Below are positions 1 to 11,861 of a stretch of 64,000 bases of DNA, one piece after another. Numbering within the stretch: the first letter of the stretch is position 1; every line of letters begins with the position of its first letter. The position numbers and the translations under genes are program-made. The stretch covers positions 4,092,001 to 4,156,000 of the forward strand of contig NC_064651.1 in NCBI RefSeq assembly GCF_001723175.1, read 5' to 3'. The DNA is from Penicillium oxalicum. Taxonomy: Eukaryota; Ascomycota; Eurotiomycetes; Eurotiales; Aspergillaceae. The notes beneath the pieces are model-generated. The model was not told the origin of the DNA and made no database searches. It saw nothing but the letters and a program-made list of their open reading frames with translations.

Positions 1-3000
1 GAAACGACTTTGGATATAAGTGTAAACCTTCTCATTTTCAAAACAGCTCGAGCCAAAATCGATGACTCGAATTTCGGAATTCAATGGGTGCACAAGGAGG
101 ATGTTCTCGGGTTTCAGGTCACAGTGAATAACTTTCTTGGCATGCAGCAACACCAGGCTACCGAGCATCTGCTTGGTGAAGCGCCGAATGAGCTTGAGCG
201 AGAACCCGTGGAAATCGTGTGCCTTGATGAATTCGTAAAGATTCATGCCCAATAATTCAGTTGAGATGCACAGGTGTCCACGGAAGTAGAAGCTTTGGTC
301 AAAAGCGACCACGCTGTGTCGACGCTCAGAGTCCCACTCCTTCAACTTTTTCAGGAGATTCACCTCGATGAGAGCTTGCTGATGGAATCGTTTTTTGTTG
401 CGAATAATTTTGACTGCAACCAGCGCACCCGTCTTGTGATCAACACAACGCACGACTTGCCCGAAACTTCCCTTTCCGAGAACATCGACCACCTCATACC
501 GATAGGCGAGGTGATCTCCGATGACAATGTTGTAGTCTCCACGATCATCGTCATACCCAAAGTTTGCCGTGGCGGAGTGCAAGTCCCCCACATGCTTCTT
601 CGCATTCTGAGTGCCGCAAAAAAAGACATCACGGTAGTCGATAATCTCACCACGCTCAAAGATATTCAAATTGGCCATCTTGAGCGCCTGCGCAGGGCTG
701 ACGCGATCCTTCGGCCCGGCTTTGCGGCGTAAATCGTCAAGTTTTTTTGCGGCGATTTCGAAGTCTTTCCGCTTCGCACCTAAGCGCCTCATCTCTTCGT
801 CTGCTACAGCAATGTCTGCATCAACTCCGTGGTCCGCAGGGCGTGCATGAATGACGGTGCTTGATCGAGCAGAGCTGATGATTCTGTGAACTGGAGAGAT
901 GTAGCTACTTGCGCGCACCTGTGAATGATCGCTGCCTGTGGACTCATTCGTGGTACTGTGCTCGAGGGTCAGACTGCGGTCGCTGCTGACGCTCGGCTTG
1001 CGAGGAGACGTCTGTTTGGTGATGCTCGAGACAGAAGACTGCCGGCGGGGCTTGAGGTACGGTGCTTTCGCGACGGGACTGCTTGAGTTCACAGACGAAA
1101 GGTTGTTCCACGTCGCAGATGCCGGCAGCTTCGGCGGGGGCATGTTGTCATACTTGAGACGGTCGCCATCCGCTTCGGACGAAAGTTGAGCTTTAGAGTT
1201 GCGTCGCAGACGAGCAACACTTAGTTTGTCTTTCAAAGAATTGGTCCCCACAGCGGTAGACTCAGGCTCGGACGGTGTGGATATCTGGGTAAGAGTCTCG
1301 GATGAAGGGCTGAAGATGGCACTCTGTGTTTGTGGCCGGGGCCCGTTGAGCTTGTATGGCTGTGAAACTTGGTCGGTGTAGTCGTTGTTGGCTTGCTGAT
1401 GAAGAGAGTTGAAATCAGAGCTGGGCTTCGGGAGGGTGGATGACGCATAAGGCGAGATATTTCGGGCTATGTTTGGCGTGTCTGCTGCCCCGAACCCTCC
1501 GGTACTGCTGGACGTGCGCAAAGCATCCGATGAAATTGAGCTAAGACCAAAGTGGGAAGTACTGCTGCGAATCTGCGTGGCAGGAACCCTCTCATCTTCT
1601 TCACGCTGCCAGAAGTTTGCCTTGGAAGCTGTCATGGGAGTACTTGGGGTCTTTGACATGATCTGGTCTAGGGGAGTTCGAGTTCCGCGTTCATCAGCTT
1701 CCCGGTCTCTCAGCGCCTCAATTTTGGTGGTCATAGGTGTGCCCAGTGGAAGCAGATTCAGAGGTGGTAGCTTCAAGGGCTGCAGTCCCTTCCGACCCAG
1801 CATAGTGGTGTTTCGTACCCTTGACTCGGGCGTCTTGGTGGCACGGGTACGTTGACCATCGGTTTTGTCATCATGAATGACGGCAGTAGTGGAATCCTCG
1901 CTTTGCGGTGCAATAGCAGTATTCCCATCCATTGGTAAACTTGACTTCCGCGGTGCAGGAAACACCGGCGCATCAAGTTCACTCTTGGGGGATTCATATG
2001 CCTTTGGAATTGCTGGAACAGGGGGTACCTCTTCACCGGATTCCTTTGCAGTCTGCTCCGTTCGAGGTTTGGGTGTCGGTAGTCGCGAGGATGAGAAATT
2101 TTGAGAGAGACGAGGTTGGAGCGAATTGCTAGAATTGCGGATAGAATTGTAGCTGGTGCTGGAGGATAGAGAAAGTCCCGAGCTGTACGACTTGCGATTC
2201 GGATCAGGTGTCGTCCGAGTTGAAGAAGGGGTGACGCTCTTCCTCGGAATTAAGGAGGGAGATTGGTTTGTTGATACTGGTCTCGTGGGCAGAGGCTCCG
2301 TTTGCATAGGCGGCGTATGTGGCATCGGAGGAGCATTTGGTGCGACCGACATGCGTTTCATTCGACGAGCGTCAGTTGGACTTATGGTTCGGGCACCCAA
2401 GCCAGTCGCATGAGGCATTGTAGACATGCGTTTGGAAGATGAGGAAGGTGTCGTGTGTGCAGCCGCACCGTCACCAGTCGTGTCTCCACTGGGGGTGCTC
2501 TTGACCGGTGTACGGACCGCATTTGTTGAAGATGAGCGTGTGTGATCCGAAGCGGGATTTGTGGTCAAAAAGGTGCTTCGAGGCTCGCGAGGGGATGGCT
2601 GGAAAGACTTTGCTTTGAGACTTCGCATCGCTGATGAAACCTTGGCATCATCGTGACCTTGTTCCATATTTTGAGCTCTTGCGCGGAGGGCATTGTTTGC
2701 GTCTAATCGCGACGTGTCCACGCTAGCCTTTCGAGCACTGAGGCTGGCGCGTCGAGTCGAGGCGTTTGTGGGAGCGGCAGCACCTGAGCTGATGGACTTG
2801 CGGGAGCTGCGCGCACCTGAGGCGGTCCCGGCTGCATTCTGAGCAAGACTTTGGCGACGTGTCCGGGTGCCCATGAAGGCTGTCGATGTTGCTGAGCTCG
2901 TAGGGGGTTGGCCATTGAAGCGATTGACCTCGCTCTTCCGCCGAGACGTTGGTCCCCTTGTCCGCTCCGAGGCCGAGCTGTCATAGCTCTGTTGAATCCA

Positions 3001-3774
3001 CGAGGCTTTCCCAGAAATATCGGTTTCTTTGCTCTCGGATCCGACTGTTGCACTTCCGGGCATAGGGAATCGGTTAAGACTTGGCTCAGCCATTAGGCTG
3101 TTGTGAAAGTCGTCAAAGCTGATTGGTGACAGAAAGTCGCCTCGCTCGGTAGCTGTGGCTTGATGACATGCGTCCACCCGGGCAAGGTTCCCAATACTGA
3201 CGGACCGATTGTTCAAACCCTTCGAGGAACCCTGCGTAACACTGGTAGGAAATGGTTCTGAATGGAATCCAGTCGCAGGATGGGCACTAAAAATCGTCGT
3301 TAGCTGCGCAAAATAGTGACACGTTCCGATCGACCGCCAGCGTGAGGGTGAATAAGGGGGAAGGCATTCGTTCAATCGGCTAAGACAGGGCTGTGCTCAC
3401 CTGACGCGCGGGGAATCTTGTGGTCGAGGTCCTTGAGGGACCTTGGGCCCTTTGATTGACAGCCTTCTCCCACCGACATCCCCTGAGCGCATGCCAGCGA
3501 TGCCTCTTGGGGACTGCTGCTCAAAGTTTGAGGGATTCATGTGAAAGTTAGTCGATGCGGCTTTCTGCAGGCGTCGGCGTGCTGAAGATTCAACTAAGGC
3601 GTCGGAGTGTTAGTTTTACTGTTATGATCTCAACGTGCGAAGAGCTGTTTGGTCCTTACCCCCAGAGCTTGGTTCTTCATATGTGGAGGGACTAGATCCG
3701 TGAGGCGCGGACAACCCCGTTGGAACCTTGGATGTGTTCTGCGCCGGCTTGGCCGGCATTGACCAAGCATCCAT
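1..3774 (-). CDS. pom1: DYRK-family protein kinase, Pom1 type (C-terminal end cut by window edge)
   Basis: Three exons read on the minus strand: 3774-3660, 3594-3401 and 3286 to beyond base 1, with GT-AG introns and a continuous frame. The first ~900 residues are Ser/Pro/Thr-rich and low in complexity. The kinase part follows: a DYRK-homology box (FGYDDDRGDYNIVIGDH), the glycine loop LGKGSFGQV (about 480-455), the lysine in VAVKII (about 420-400), the catalytic loop HCDLKPEN (about 127-100), DFGSS (about 65-45), and an activation segment containing YTYIQSRF at the very edge. The Y-x-Y activation motif and the HCDLKPEN loop are DYRK hallmarks. Known family role: these kinases autophosphorylate on the second tyrosine; Pom1 sets polarity and couples cell size to mitosis at the cortex. 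The long disordered N-terminus fits Pom1 better than Yak1. The rest of the kinase lobe lies outside the window. Confidence 0.9.
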
Positions 3775-5183
3775 GATCAGTGGTAGAAGGGAAGAAGTCG
3801 GTGGAATGGTCTCCTGAGGATTGACAGCCCACTAAGGACGATACGCAGGTGAGATAAGGTCCGACGGTAAGAACATTCAGGAGAAAGCGGGCCTCTTCAA
3901 CGATGAGGAGATTGAAAGAGCCGTTGGCAATGTCGCGCGACCCATCGACAGGCGGTTATCGCTCCATTGTGAGCGCCCGAGGGAGAGAGGTGGCCAAGTT
4001 GCAATGCCGGGGGAGGGGAAGGGGGGGGAAAGTTCGTGGTGGGCTGTTCTCTTTTCGTCTTGGATCCTGCTGGGCAAATTATTTCGGCGTAGCTTTCCCA
4101 AACGTGTTGCTGGGGCAAGAGCACAAGGCGGTCGAGATGAAATAATTCAATGGGGATCCACCGCCAACCAAGCACCACTAAGAGAGACTGGAGACTGTTT
4201 CAAGAGGGGAAAAAAGAAAATGTTTTGTGCAGAGTAAATTGCAGGTGGTGACTACAAGATCAGGACACGAGAGATGTTGAAGAAGAACAATGTCCTCGAG
4301 ATGCAGCTTTCGAGCTGGTCCCTGGGTACAATCTATAGATGTTTACCGTACCATGAACACCCTGTTACCATCCCCATACCCGCCGCGGCGCCGCATGACC
4401 TCCTGTGCCCTGTACTTGGGTACTACCGGCGCTAGCGATCGCTCCTGGACAATAAGCATCAGCACCGTCCAGCTAACAAGATTCGATAAGTCTAGAGATT
4501 GGGACAATATTGAGAAGAGTGCAGAAGATGAGAGCAAAATTGTCCACTACAAAAATAGAAAACTCTAGGTAGGTCATTTCTGCTCGGGAGTGGAATATAC
4601 TAGTGTAAATGGATCAAGTGGAATAAAGACCCTGAAGCCCAACCCATTATTTCATACCGCAACCGTGTTTGTCTCGGGGAAGAACCCCAACCCGGGAGAT
4701 ACGTGGGAGGAGACCACCTCCAGGAATGATAGACGAAGTAAAGTCACTACTACCGACCATTCCAGGTAGAGGTTACACCTCTATTAAAATTTTCAAGGCT
4801 AAACCTGAGGTTGGTTAATTGATTCATACATTCTGATGTGGGTAGAGACTGAAGAATGGTCAATGAAACGGGAAAGAACTACCTGTTTTCCAAGCACGAC
4901 CGCTAAGTACTAGTGTCGGCTACCCAAAACACTTGAATGTTGTTGCCGCTCAATTGGGTTAGCCATACGCAACGCCGACAATCAGTCGCCCACCTCGGAG
5001 AAAATATATTCTTGCCCGATTCAACAGGCATCAACGAAGCACATGCTAATGTGGTCATGAACCGTTGCACTCCCCGGATCACATTCAGTGCTTTTCACTC
5101 AACAACCCTGATATTCCGTGAGATTACTACCTACATTTATTTAACCGGGACTCTCCACAGGTCATGACCAGGCTCTTACCATC
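3775..5183. other. Intergenic, divergent promoter region of the kinase and peroxin genes
   Basis: No supportable gene. The kinase reads left and the peroxin reads right, so this 1.4 kb must hold both promoters. It contains a G-run near 4008-4027 and only short, non-conserved open frames. Confidence 0.6.
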
Positions 5184-6948
5184 ATGAGTCACTTGACCTC
5201 TGAGATTCTCAAGAATCGCGATGATGCGGTGTCTATGCTGGGTATCACGAGGCCGAGGCGACAAAGAAGCGGCTCCCAAGACAGCACGCAGTCACGCATG
5301 TCCACGCAGTCAAAGACTTCGATACAAGACAGGCTCTTTTCCAAGTAAATTTATCACTGGCTCTCGTGGAACATGAGCTTTTGCCAAATTTCTAATAATG
5401 TCGACCATAGGATTCTAGAACAAGTCATCCCCGGCGATGATGACGAGGACGGAACGGACGTGGACGACGATGCCTCGGTGGCATCGTCCCATCGGCCACC
5501 GTTCAGTTTACCCGCGATGTCTAACAATTTTCGAAGGTTTAACGCGAGGTAAATAAAAAACAAAAGCATAGTTTTGCTCGAAAAGGCCTTGGAGAGGACA
5601 GTACTGATCAGGATTATCCAGAATTGGCGTGGTGTTTCTCTTTCAAACCCAAGTTGAGCGGGTACTCAGCTGGGAAACACCATCACACACGATATCGCTG
5701 CTATTCGTGTATTCATTCATATGCTTGGATCCACACTTGATCCTCATTCTACCGCTGGTGGTCTTCCTCTTGTTCATCATGGTGCCAGCGTTTGTCGCTC
5801 GACATCCTCCGCCGCCTTCTACCTCTACTTCGAGCATCATCCCCTACTATTCCTATGATGGCCCTGCTTTGGCTCCAGCGAAAACCATCAAACCAGCCTC
5901 GGAAACCTCCAAAGATTTCTTTCGCAATATGCGCGATCTCCAAAACGTGATGGCCGATTTCTCAGACGCTCATGATGCAATTATCGGAATCGTCGCTCCA
6001 TTGACAAACTTTTCTAATGAAAAACTGTCGTCAACCATCTTTCTCGGCGGAACAGTTGCTACGGCTGTGTTGTTTCTCATGGCACATCTCTTGCCGCTCA
6101 AGCTGATCATGCTTGCCGTCGGAAATGCTGCTGTTCTGTCTATCAACCCGAAGATTCGAGGCATGGCTAAGGGACTCCTTTCAGATGTACTTGGCGAGGC
6201 ATCAGAGGACGGTCTCGGGGGTGAAGGTGATTTCGATGGGCCTGGTGGATTTGCCTCCTCTATCCCACAGGATACATCGGCTGCGATGTCTGCGCTGGAA
6301 AAGTTGGCAGAGATTTCACTGGACACGGAACCTGAGGAACGTGAAGTCGAGATCTTTGAGCTTCAGTACCGGGCGTCTGGCCCAGCAGAATCTGGATGGG
6401 AGACCTTCATCTTCAGCCCTCAGCCATATGATCCACTATCACCCGCGCGAATTGCTGGAGACAGGCCGCGTGGGTGTCGATTTTTCGATGATGTGCAGGC
6501 TCCGTCGGGCTGGAAATGGAAAAGTAAGAAGTGGGAGCTTGACATGGACTGTCGGGAGTGGGTCGTCGAGCGCATGATAACAGGGGTTGGATTCGAACTC
6601 CCGGAGGCGAATCCGGACGTTGGTGCTCTGACTGACGAGGTCGGAGGCTGGGTTTGGGACCTGCGAAGCGAACAATCGACCGCTCGTGAAGAATCAGATC
6701 GTGACGTAACCCCATCTGAGTATGGCGATCTGGATCTAGCAAGCACCGCGTCGAAAGCTCCAAATGCAGTGCCATCAAAGGGCAACCAGAAAAAGAAGCC
6801 CCCAAAGGACTGGGAGGAAGCTTCATCGGCCTTGTATGGAGTCGGAGAGTGGCGGCGTCGGCGGTGGGTGCGGATCGTGCAGCGCGTGAACGTTCGTCCG
6901 GTTTCAGGGACGGGAACTGTCACATATTCCACTCTACGTCAGGGGTGA
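5184..6948 (+). CDS. Pex24p/dysferlin-domain peroxisomal membrane peroxin (Pex23/Pex30-like)
   Basis: Spliced model 5184-5344, 5411-5548, 5622-6948, 541 residues. Exon 1 gives MSHLTSEILKNRDDAVSMLG and a Ser/Gln-rich linker. The third exon carries a hydrophobic hairpin (LLFVYSFICLDPHLILILPLVVF, split here as two membrane stretches) preceded by the motif RVLSWETPSHT. A second membrane pair follows (ATAVLFLMAHLLPLKLIML). The C-terminal half holds dysferlin-type Trp-rich segments (GWETFIFSPQPYDP, WKWKSKKWELD, GWVWDL, EWRRRRWVRIVQRV). Members of this family are ER/peroxisome membrane proteins that control peroxisome number and the ER-peroxisome contact sites. The choice between Pex23/30 and Pex24/28 subtypes is not certain. 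All three exon joints keep frame. Confidence 0.85.
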
Positions 6949-7235
6949 TATGTACTTATCCAACGTTGCAAAGGCGCAAGGCTAGGATATAGGATCTATG
7001 TGACGCGAGCAGTGCTTATCCATGACGAGATCGTGCATCGTTTCTCGGGTCAACGTTTTGACCGAGCTGGAGACTAGTTGGGGAATCTCTTGTAAATTTT
7101 GTAAATACATATATCCGAGGTTGACATGGTAGATCATGACCCAAAGATATGAGGTAGCGGAGTCAAACAGAAAAAGAAGAATGAACGCCAAGTGCGCCTG
7201 ATCCGAATGCTGAAATGAAGCGATCTCGAGAGACA

Positions 7236-8009
7236 TCATGCCTGCTGGCTCTTCTTCCACTTGTTGATTCTCCTCCGAATATCGCCTTCTGATTGCTGCA
7301 TAGGGTTCAATTTGCGATCCCGGGCCATGGCGGACAGATTGTCTCCATGCTTCTCGATCATTCGTTAAATCCATTCGCCTTCACGTGTGCTTTGGTGCCG
7401 AGGCTTCTTGGCCTTTTCTCCAACACCTTCCAAATCAGCCTGGCGCTCCAACTGCTGAACGACCTTGGATGCGGGCATAGCCTTGATAGTGGCGTCCTCA
7501 TTGTCTGAAAGTTCGTTCAACGGATCGTTGAGCGGGTTTGTGCGTCGCCGCTTCTTGCCTGCGACTTCGATCTCGTCAACGTCGTGGATGACGCGCAGAA
7601 TCTTGCCGGTCTCCGGGTCGCGCTCGACCTTTGTCTCGCCAACGTCAATTTGCGTCGCAGCGACAGCGCTGCCGTTGATGTGAAGCGAGTTGGATTTTTC
7701 CTCGAGGTCATTGCGTCCGGGAATGCGTTCTTTGCCACCGGTGGGAGCGTTCAATTTGTGCAGGAGGCCGAGTCTTTTATAGTTTTGCGTGAGTGTCAAG
7801 TCGCGGTCCCTTGAGAGATTGTCACGAAGCGTTAGTCAATTTGCATCTCTACTGTTGAAATCTGGGAATCAGTCAACCTACCAGTTTTGGGCGATGATCT
7901 GGTTACCCAGCACGTTGATCTTCTTGTTGCCATTTTTCAGACGGTTGTTCTTGGCCTTGGCCTTGGAGACGCTGGACCGAGCCTTCTTCTTCTGGAGAAC
8001 CTTGCCCAT
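7236..8009 (-). CDS. nop16: Ribosome biogenesis protein Nop16, with an in-frame premature stop
   Basis: Exon 1 is 8009-7882 ([20 protein letters not shown]...), exon 2 starts at 7809 after a 72-base GT-AG intron. The protein is basic and matches Nop16, a nucleolar factor of 60S ribosome assembly. The frame reads into the conserved C-terminus ...REGEWI, then meets TAA at 7367-7365, and continues in the same frame with [18 protein letters not shown] and [20 protein letters not shown] to TGA at 7238-7236. This downstream block is the most conserved part of the family, so the stop truncates a protein of about 219 residues by about 43. A single-base change from a sense codon (for example GAA, CAA or TCA) explains it. 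No plausible intron removes the stop. It shares a 286-base divergent promoter with the zinc transporter. Confidence 0.85.
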
Positions 8010-8295
8010 TTTCGCAGATGGTGTTATGTGAAATTTGTCTTTGGAAAAAAGAGAATCACATACACAAAATTGACGGTCGTAGTATCAGCCCGTTATCGAA
8101 ACTTTTTTTAAATGTTTGCATCTCTGCCCTCCAACTCCATCCGCAGGTCTTGGCATGTTTGTTTCCGAAGGTCCGATAAGATTCGAAAGGGGGCCGCTGG
8201 CCAGGGCGATAAGCGGGCTATCGATCGAGTGCGGGCGACGCTGGACTGATTGTTGTCCTTCTTGGTACCCTCTTTTGCCCCAATTACCACCGTCA
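8010..8295. promoter_or_regulatory. Short bidirectional promoter between nop16 and the ZIP transporter
   Basis: The two start codons (8009 minus, 8296 plus) are only 286 bases apart, so promoters and 5' leaders must overlap here. No element was identified by motif. Confidence 0.6.
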
Positions 8296-9821
8296 ATGGC
8301 TTCACGATTGATGCTGTCGTCTCGGACAGGTCTTGCGCTCGTCGCAGGCTGTCTTCTTTTTGTCTGTGTAGCCGCAGCTTCTGCCCATACCGGTACCTTG
8401 TCTGTGGGGGAAATTGAAGAGCAATTGCAGGTAACATGATGCATACAAGCTCCAGCTTTCACCGGGGGTCCTGGACCCCCGTCGGCCTTTGATTTTCGAT
8501 CGCTGATCATGTTACCCAGAATTGCCCTTTGGTCGAAGCTCTGAATGAGCAGAAGAGAGCCTCAGCGCCGGAAACTACGAGCTTGACGGCTCAAATCTTC
8601 TCTGTTTTGTTCCCAGGAAGCCCGGCCGTGAACTCTCTCCTGGCCACTCTGTATATCTCTGGTCCTCCTAGTACGTCTTTTTTAACACCCGCAAAGCCTC
8701 GGGGAAAAGAAAAAGAAAAAGAGATTCCATAAAGAGGTAGTACTCTAGATTCGTTGCATAAATTATTGACTCTCAATCATTTAGACTTCCTTCTCGCATT
8801 ATGTCCTCCAAACATTGACCCTTCGTCACTGTCTGTTATGGTCGCCTTCGCCGTGGGTGGCCTGCTCGGCGACACGCTGTTCCACCTGCTTCCAGAAATC
8901 TTCTTAGGTGAAGCATCTCCAGACCATGTGAGCTTCGTCATGGTCGAACCAAACAAGAACCTCCTTCTCGGCCTGGGTATCATGGTTGGTTTTTTCACCT
9001 TTGTCGCAATGGACAAGACACTCCGTATCGCCACCGGGGGTGAAGGCGGCCATGATCATTCCCACGGTCACTCGCACTCTAGCCTCGACAACGCAAGTAC
9101 CACCGGTGCTCAAACCGCCGGTACCAGCAGCGGTGAATTGAAGCAGCGCAAATCCCAAAAGTCCACAAATGAGCTCTCCGCGCAAGACTCCCCCGTAGAG
9201 AAAGAGATCAACCCTAGCGTCAAGCTCGGCGGATACTTGAATCTCATCGCCGACTTCACACACAACATCACCGACGGTCTCGCTCTATCCTCTTCATTCT
9301 ACGCTTCTCCAACAATCGGCGCAACTACCACCGTCGCCGTATTCTTCCATGAAATCCCCCATGAAGTAGGTGACTTTGCCCTTCTTATCCAGTCAGGCTT
9401 CTCGAAGCGCAAGGCCATGGGTGCGCAGTTCGTCACGGCGATCGGCGCCTTCCTGGGGACTTTCATTGGGATTGCAGTCCAGGAGTTCGGAGGCAACAGC
9501 TCGGTTTCACAAGCGGCTGCTGGTGCTGGAATCTGGGGAACCAGTCTCCAATGGGGCGATATGCTTCTCCCCTTCACGGCTGGCACTTTCTTGTACGTTG
9601 GGACCGTGGCCGTGATCCCGGAATTACTGGAGACTGGTAAAGATAAGGGCGCCGAGGTGCGAAAGACCTTGACCCAGTTCCTGGCTGTGGCCGTGGGTGC
9701 AGGAATCATGCTTTTGTAAGTTTTTCTACCAGGACCGGACGATTGATTTGTTTGAACGAGTGGACTTTTTTCAATGCGATTTTGGCTAACTTCTGGATGA
9801 ACCAGAATTTCGTGGGACTAA
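8296..9821 (+). CDS. yke4: ZIP-family zinc transporter, Yke4/KE4 (SLC39A7) type
   Basis: Four exons: 8296-8430, 8520-8670, 8785-9715 and a 16-base last exon 9806-9821, 410 residues. A signal peptide-like N-terminus (LALVAGCLLFVCVAAASAHT) is followed by ZIP helices. A His-rich cytosolic loop (GGHDHSHGHSHS) lies in the middle. The metal-path motifs are HNITDGLAL and HEIPHEVGDFALL, the second being the signature of the KE4/LIV-1 branch. Yke4 moves zinc across the ER membrane in yeast. The terminal exon is inferred: the frame otherwise stops inside a perfect donor (CTTTT|GTAAGT) and the spliced end reads GIMLLISWD. If this intron were retained the protein would end after GIMLL. Confidence 0.9.
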
Positions 9822-10648
9822 TTTGCTCTGGATCTTTGGCGATGGCGCATGAATGGTCGATGGTGCGGCAGGGGAAGCTCGGAGAGGTGATTCCTCTTTC
9901 CCTACCTTAGCCTCACGGTTACATGTTCTCCTATTGTGATGCATTTCTTGCGAAAATGAGTGGCTAAGAGAGGACTATGCTAAATTTATGTCCCAAATGG
10001 ATAGAGTCGGTGGTCCTACAATGCCCTTGTAGATAAACTAGAATACCTAGGTATCCCATGAATGGCCTATGAAAAAACACAGACAACATCCTCCATCTGG
10101 GCGATATCGTGAAGAACCTACCCTCAAGCCACTAGATGACACGAGCCTAAGGATTTGTTCTCGTCTTCCGGAATCTCCAACCCAGCTGCTGATGAGTCTC
10201 GAGGCCAATGGATGTAAACGCAAATTGAGATAGCAATCCTGCTGGGCCATCCCCCGCAAGTGTAAATCCATTCTATAATGCTGCTGTGTGCCTTCGCCTT
10301 CTGAGAACGCCCAGCAGAGTCTAATCGATCAAAGAAAACAAAGGCCCAACGTACACGTTTCAAAAGCCAAGGGGAAAAAAAGAAGCTCGTTGAGACCAAA
10401 GAAACGCCAAAGGAAAACAGTCCCAGAGTAAGATGACAAACTTGAAAAACCTGTTGCGGGAGAAGATGACGAAGATGGCACGCAAACTGCGCACGGCGCG
10501 AGTTGAGTGCCTTATATGAGAACCAGTCTTTGAGGTGAATTGGAAAGAGAAAGAATCAAGGCAGAGATATAAGAGGAAATGGAGAAACCCCCCCCCCCCC
10601 CCAGAAAGACAAAGCAAAGATGCGAGATTCGTGATCCCTCGCTGGGTT
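9822..10648. other. Intergenic between convergent 3' ends; 15-base poly-C
   Basis: Zinc transporter (+) and mnn9 (-) converge here. It holds a 15-base C run at 10588-10602 and no supportable gene. Confidence 0.6.
10588..10602. repeat. Poly-C homopolymer (15 bases)
   Basis: Fifteen consecutive C residues in the intergenic stretch downstream of mnn9. A second run of exactly the same length is at 61289-61303. Confidence 0.95.
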
Positions 10649-11861
10649 CTACTCATTATAGTGGTAGACCTGGGATAGGAAATGTATTAGCAAAGATATG
10701 ACTACATCTCGCAACGCCAATTGGCACAGAGTAAGTACTCACCAAGTAATCCGGCAACCCAGCGACCGTATATCCCAAACGCTTCGCCATTTTGGCGAAC
10801 CCTTCTGTCTCAACCAGATGATAAAATGGGAAAGCCGGGAACATGGCTCCATCGCGGTGGACATCCGCCTTAACCATCAGCGCTGTTCCACCAACGCCGT
10901 CCAGTTCGATTGCGCGCCGAGGATCCAACGAGTCCAGGTTTGCCAAGTACGCCATGAGTGTACGATATGTGGGCAGCTCCGCATAGCCTTCGAGGAGAAT
11001 CTCGTCTGGCTCCATCTGTGAGGCGAGATTCTGCGCCGCCTCACTGTCGATCCATGAATTGTAGTCGTATGGACGAACATCCCATTTCTTGGCTTTGGTG
11101 TTGTAGTATCGCTGGAAACAATTGGGGACGATCACGGGCTGATTGTGTGAGGTGAGATCCTGGATCAAAGTCGGTGGGGTCTCAACAATATCTCCGTCCA
11201 GCCAGAGGACCCATGATGTACTCGGTCCGATGGTGGTGAAGAGAAGACTATTTCGGGCGCGGCTCATCGACTCGCGCCGAGCTTTCTGCGAAGACAGTTT
11301 GTGACGGACTTTTTCGTCCTGGGATTCCAGTGGAGGTTCAAAGTCCTGGCGGAGGATGGAAATGCTAGCGAACCGATTGTCGATGAGGCCCGTTTGCGTG
11401 GTTCGAATCGCTTTTTCCAGCGCCGAGACGGCCGCATTGCCGTCTTTGGTCTTGGGGGCGATGAATCCCAGCGAGATCAATTCATGTGGATAGCTGAGCT
11501 TGACGAGGTTGTCCCAGTATGCCTGATAAAATCGCGCCAATGGGGTGAGGATGAGTATCCGCTCTCGATTGGCAAGCGCATGATTCGAACTGGTCAGATT
11601 GTTTAGGTTGTAGTGCACGACTGGAGGCGCGGCCTGGATGCCATTGCCGCGGCGAGGCTGCTCCTTTAAGAATGGTTTCGTCGGTGGTGAGAGAGGGTGC
11701 TCAGCTGCATCGTCCTGGCGCTGCTGGGAAGAAGTCGCGGAGGCGGCAGCGGAGACGGACGAGGACGGCGAGAGCACGAACAGGACGAAGCCAAATGCAA
11801 GCACTGCGGCCAGCACAAGGCTGATGGGACTCGTCCGGCGCATCGAGCGTGCGACGGCCAT
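10649..11861 (-). CDS. mnn9: Mannan polymerase subunit Mnn9 (GT62 glycosyltransferase)
   Basis: Exon 1 11861-10743 and a 21-base last exon 10669-10649, 379 residues. The start ATG at 11861 (MAVARSMRRTSP) is chosen because the open frame upstream has no ATG. It is a type II Golgi membrane protein: a short cytosolic tail, one signal-anchor helix (ISLVLAAVLAFGFVLFVL), a stem, then the GT62 domain with LILTPLARFYQAYWDNL, the D-x-D-like WLDGDIVETP, ELDGVGG and HRDGAMFPAFPFYHLVETEG. The spliced C-terminus ...GLPDYL|VYHYNE is the family ending, which supports the tiny last exon. Mnn9 elongates the alpha-1,6-mannan backbone of cell-wall mannoproteins with Van1/Anp1-type partners. Anp1 and Van1 are less similar at these motifs. 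Confidence 0.93.

Noticed and set aside
7355..7390. Short intron removing the nop16 stop codon
   Set aside because: The only GT-AG pairs around it give 32-35-base introns that shift the frame and delete conserved residues.
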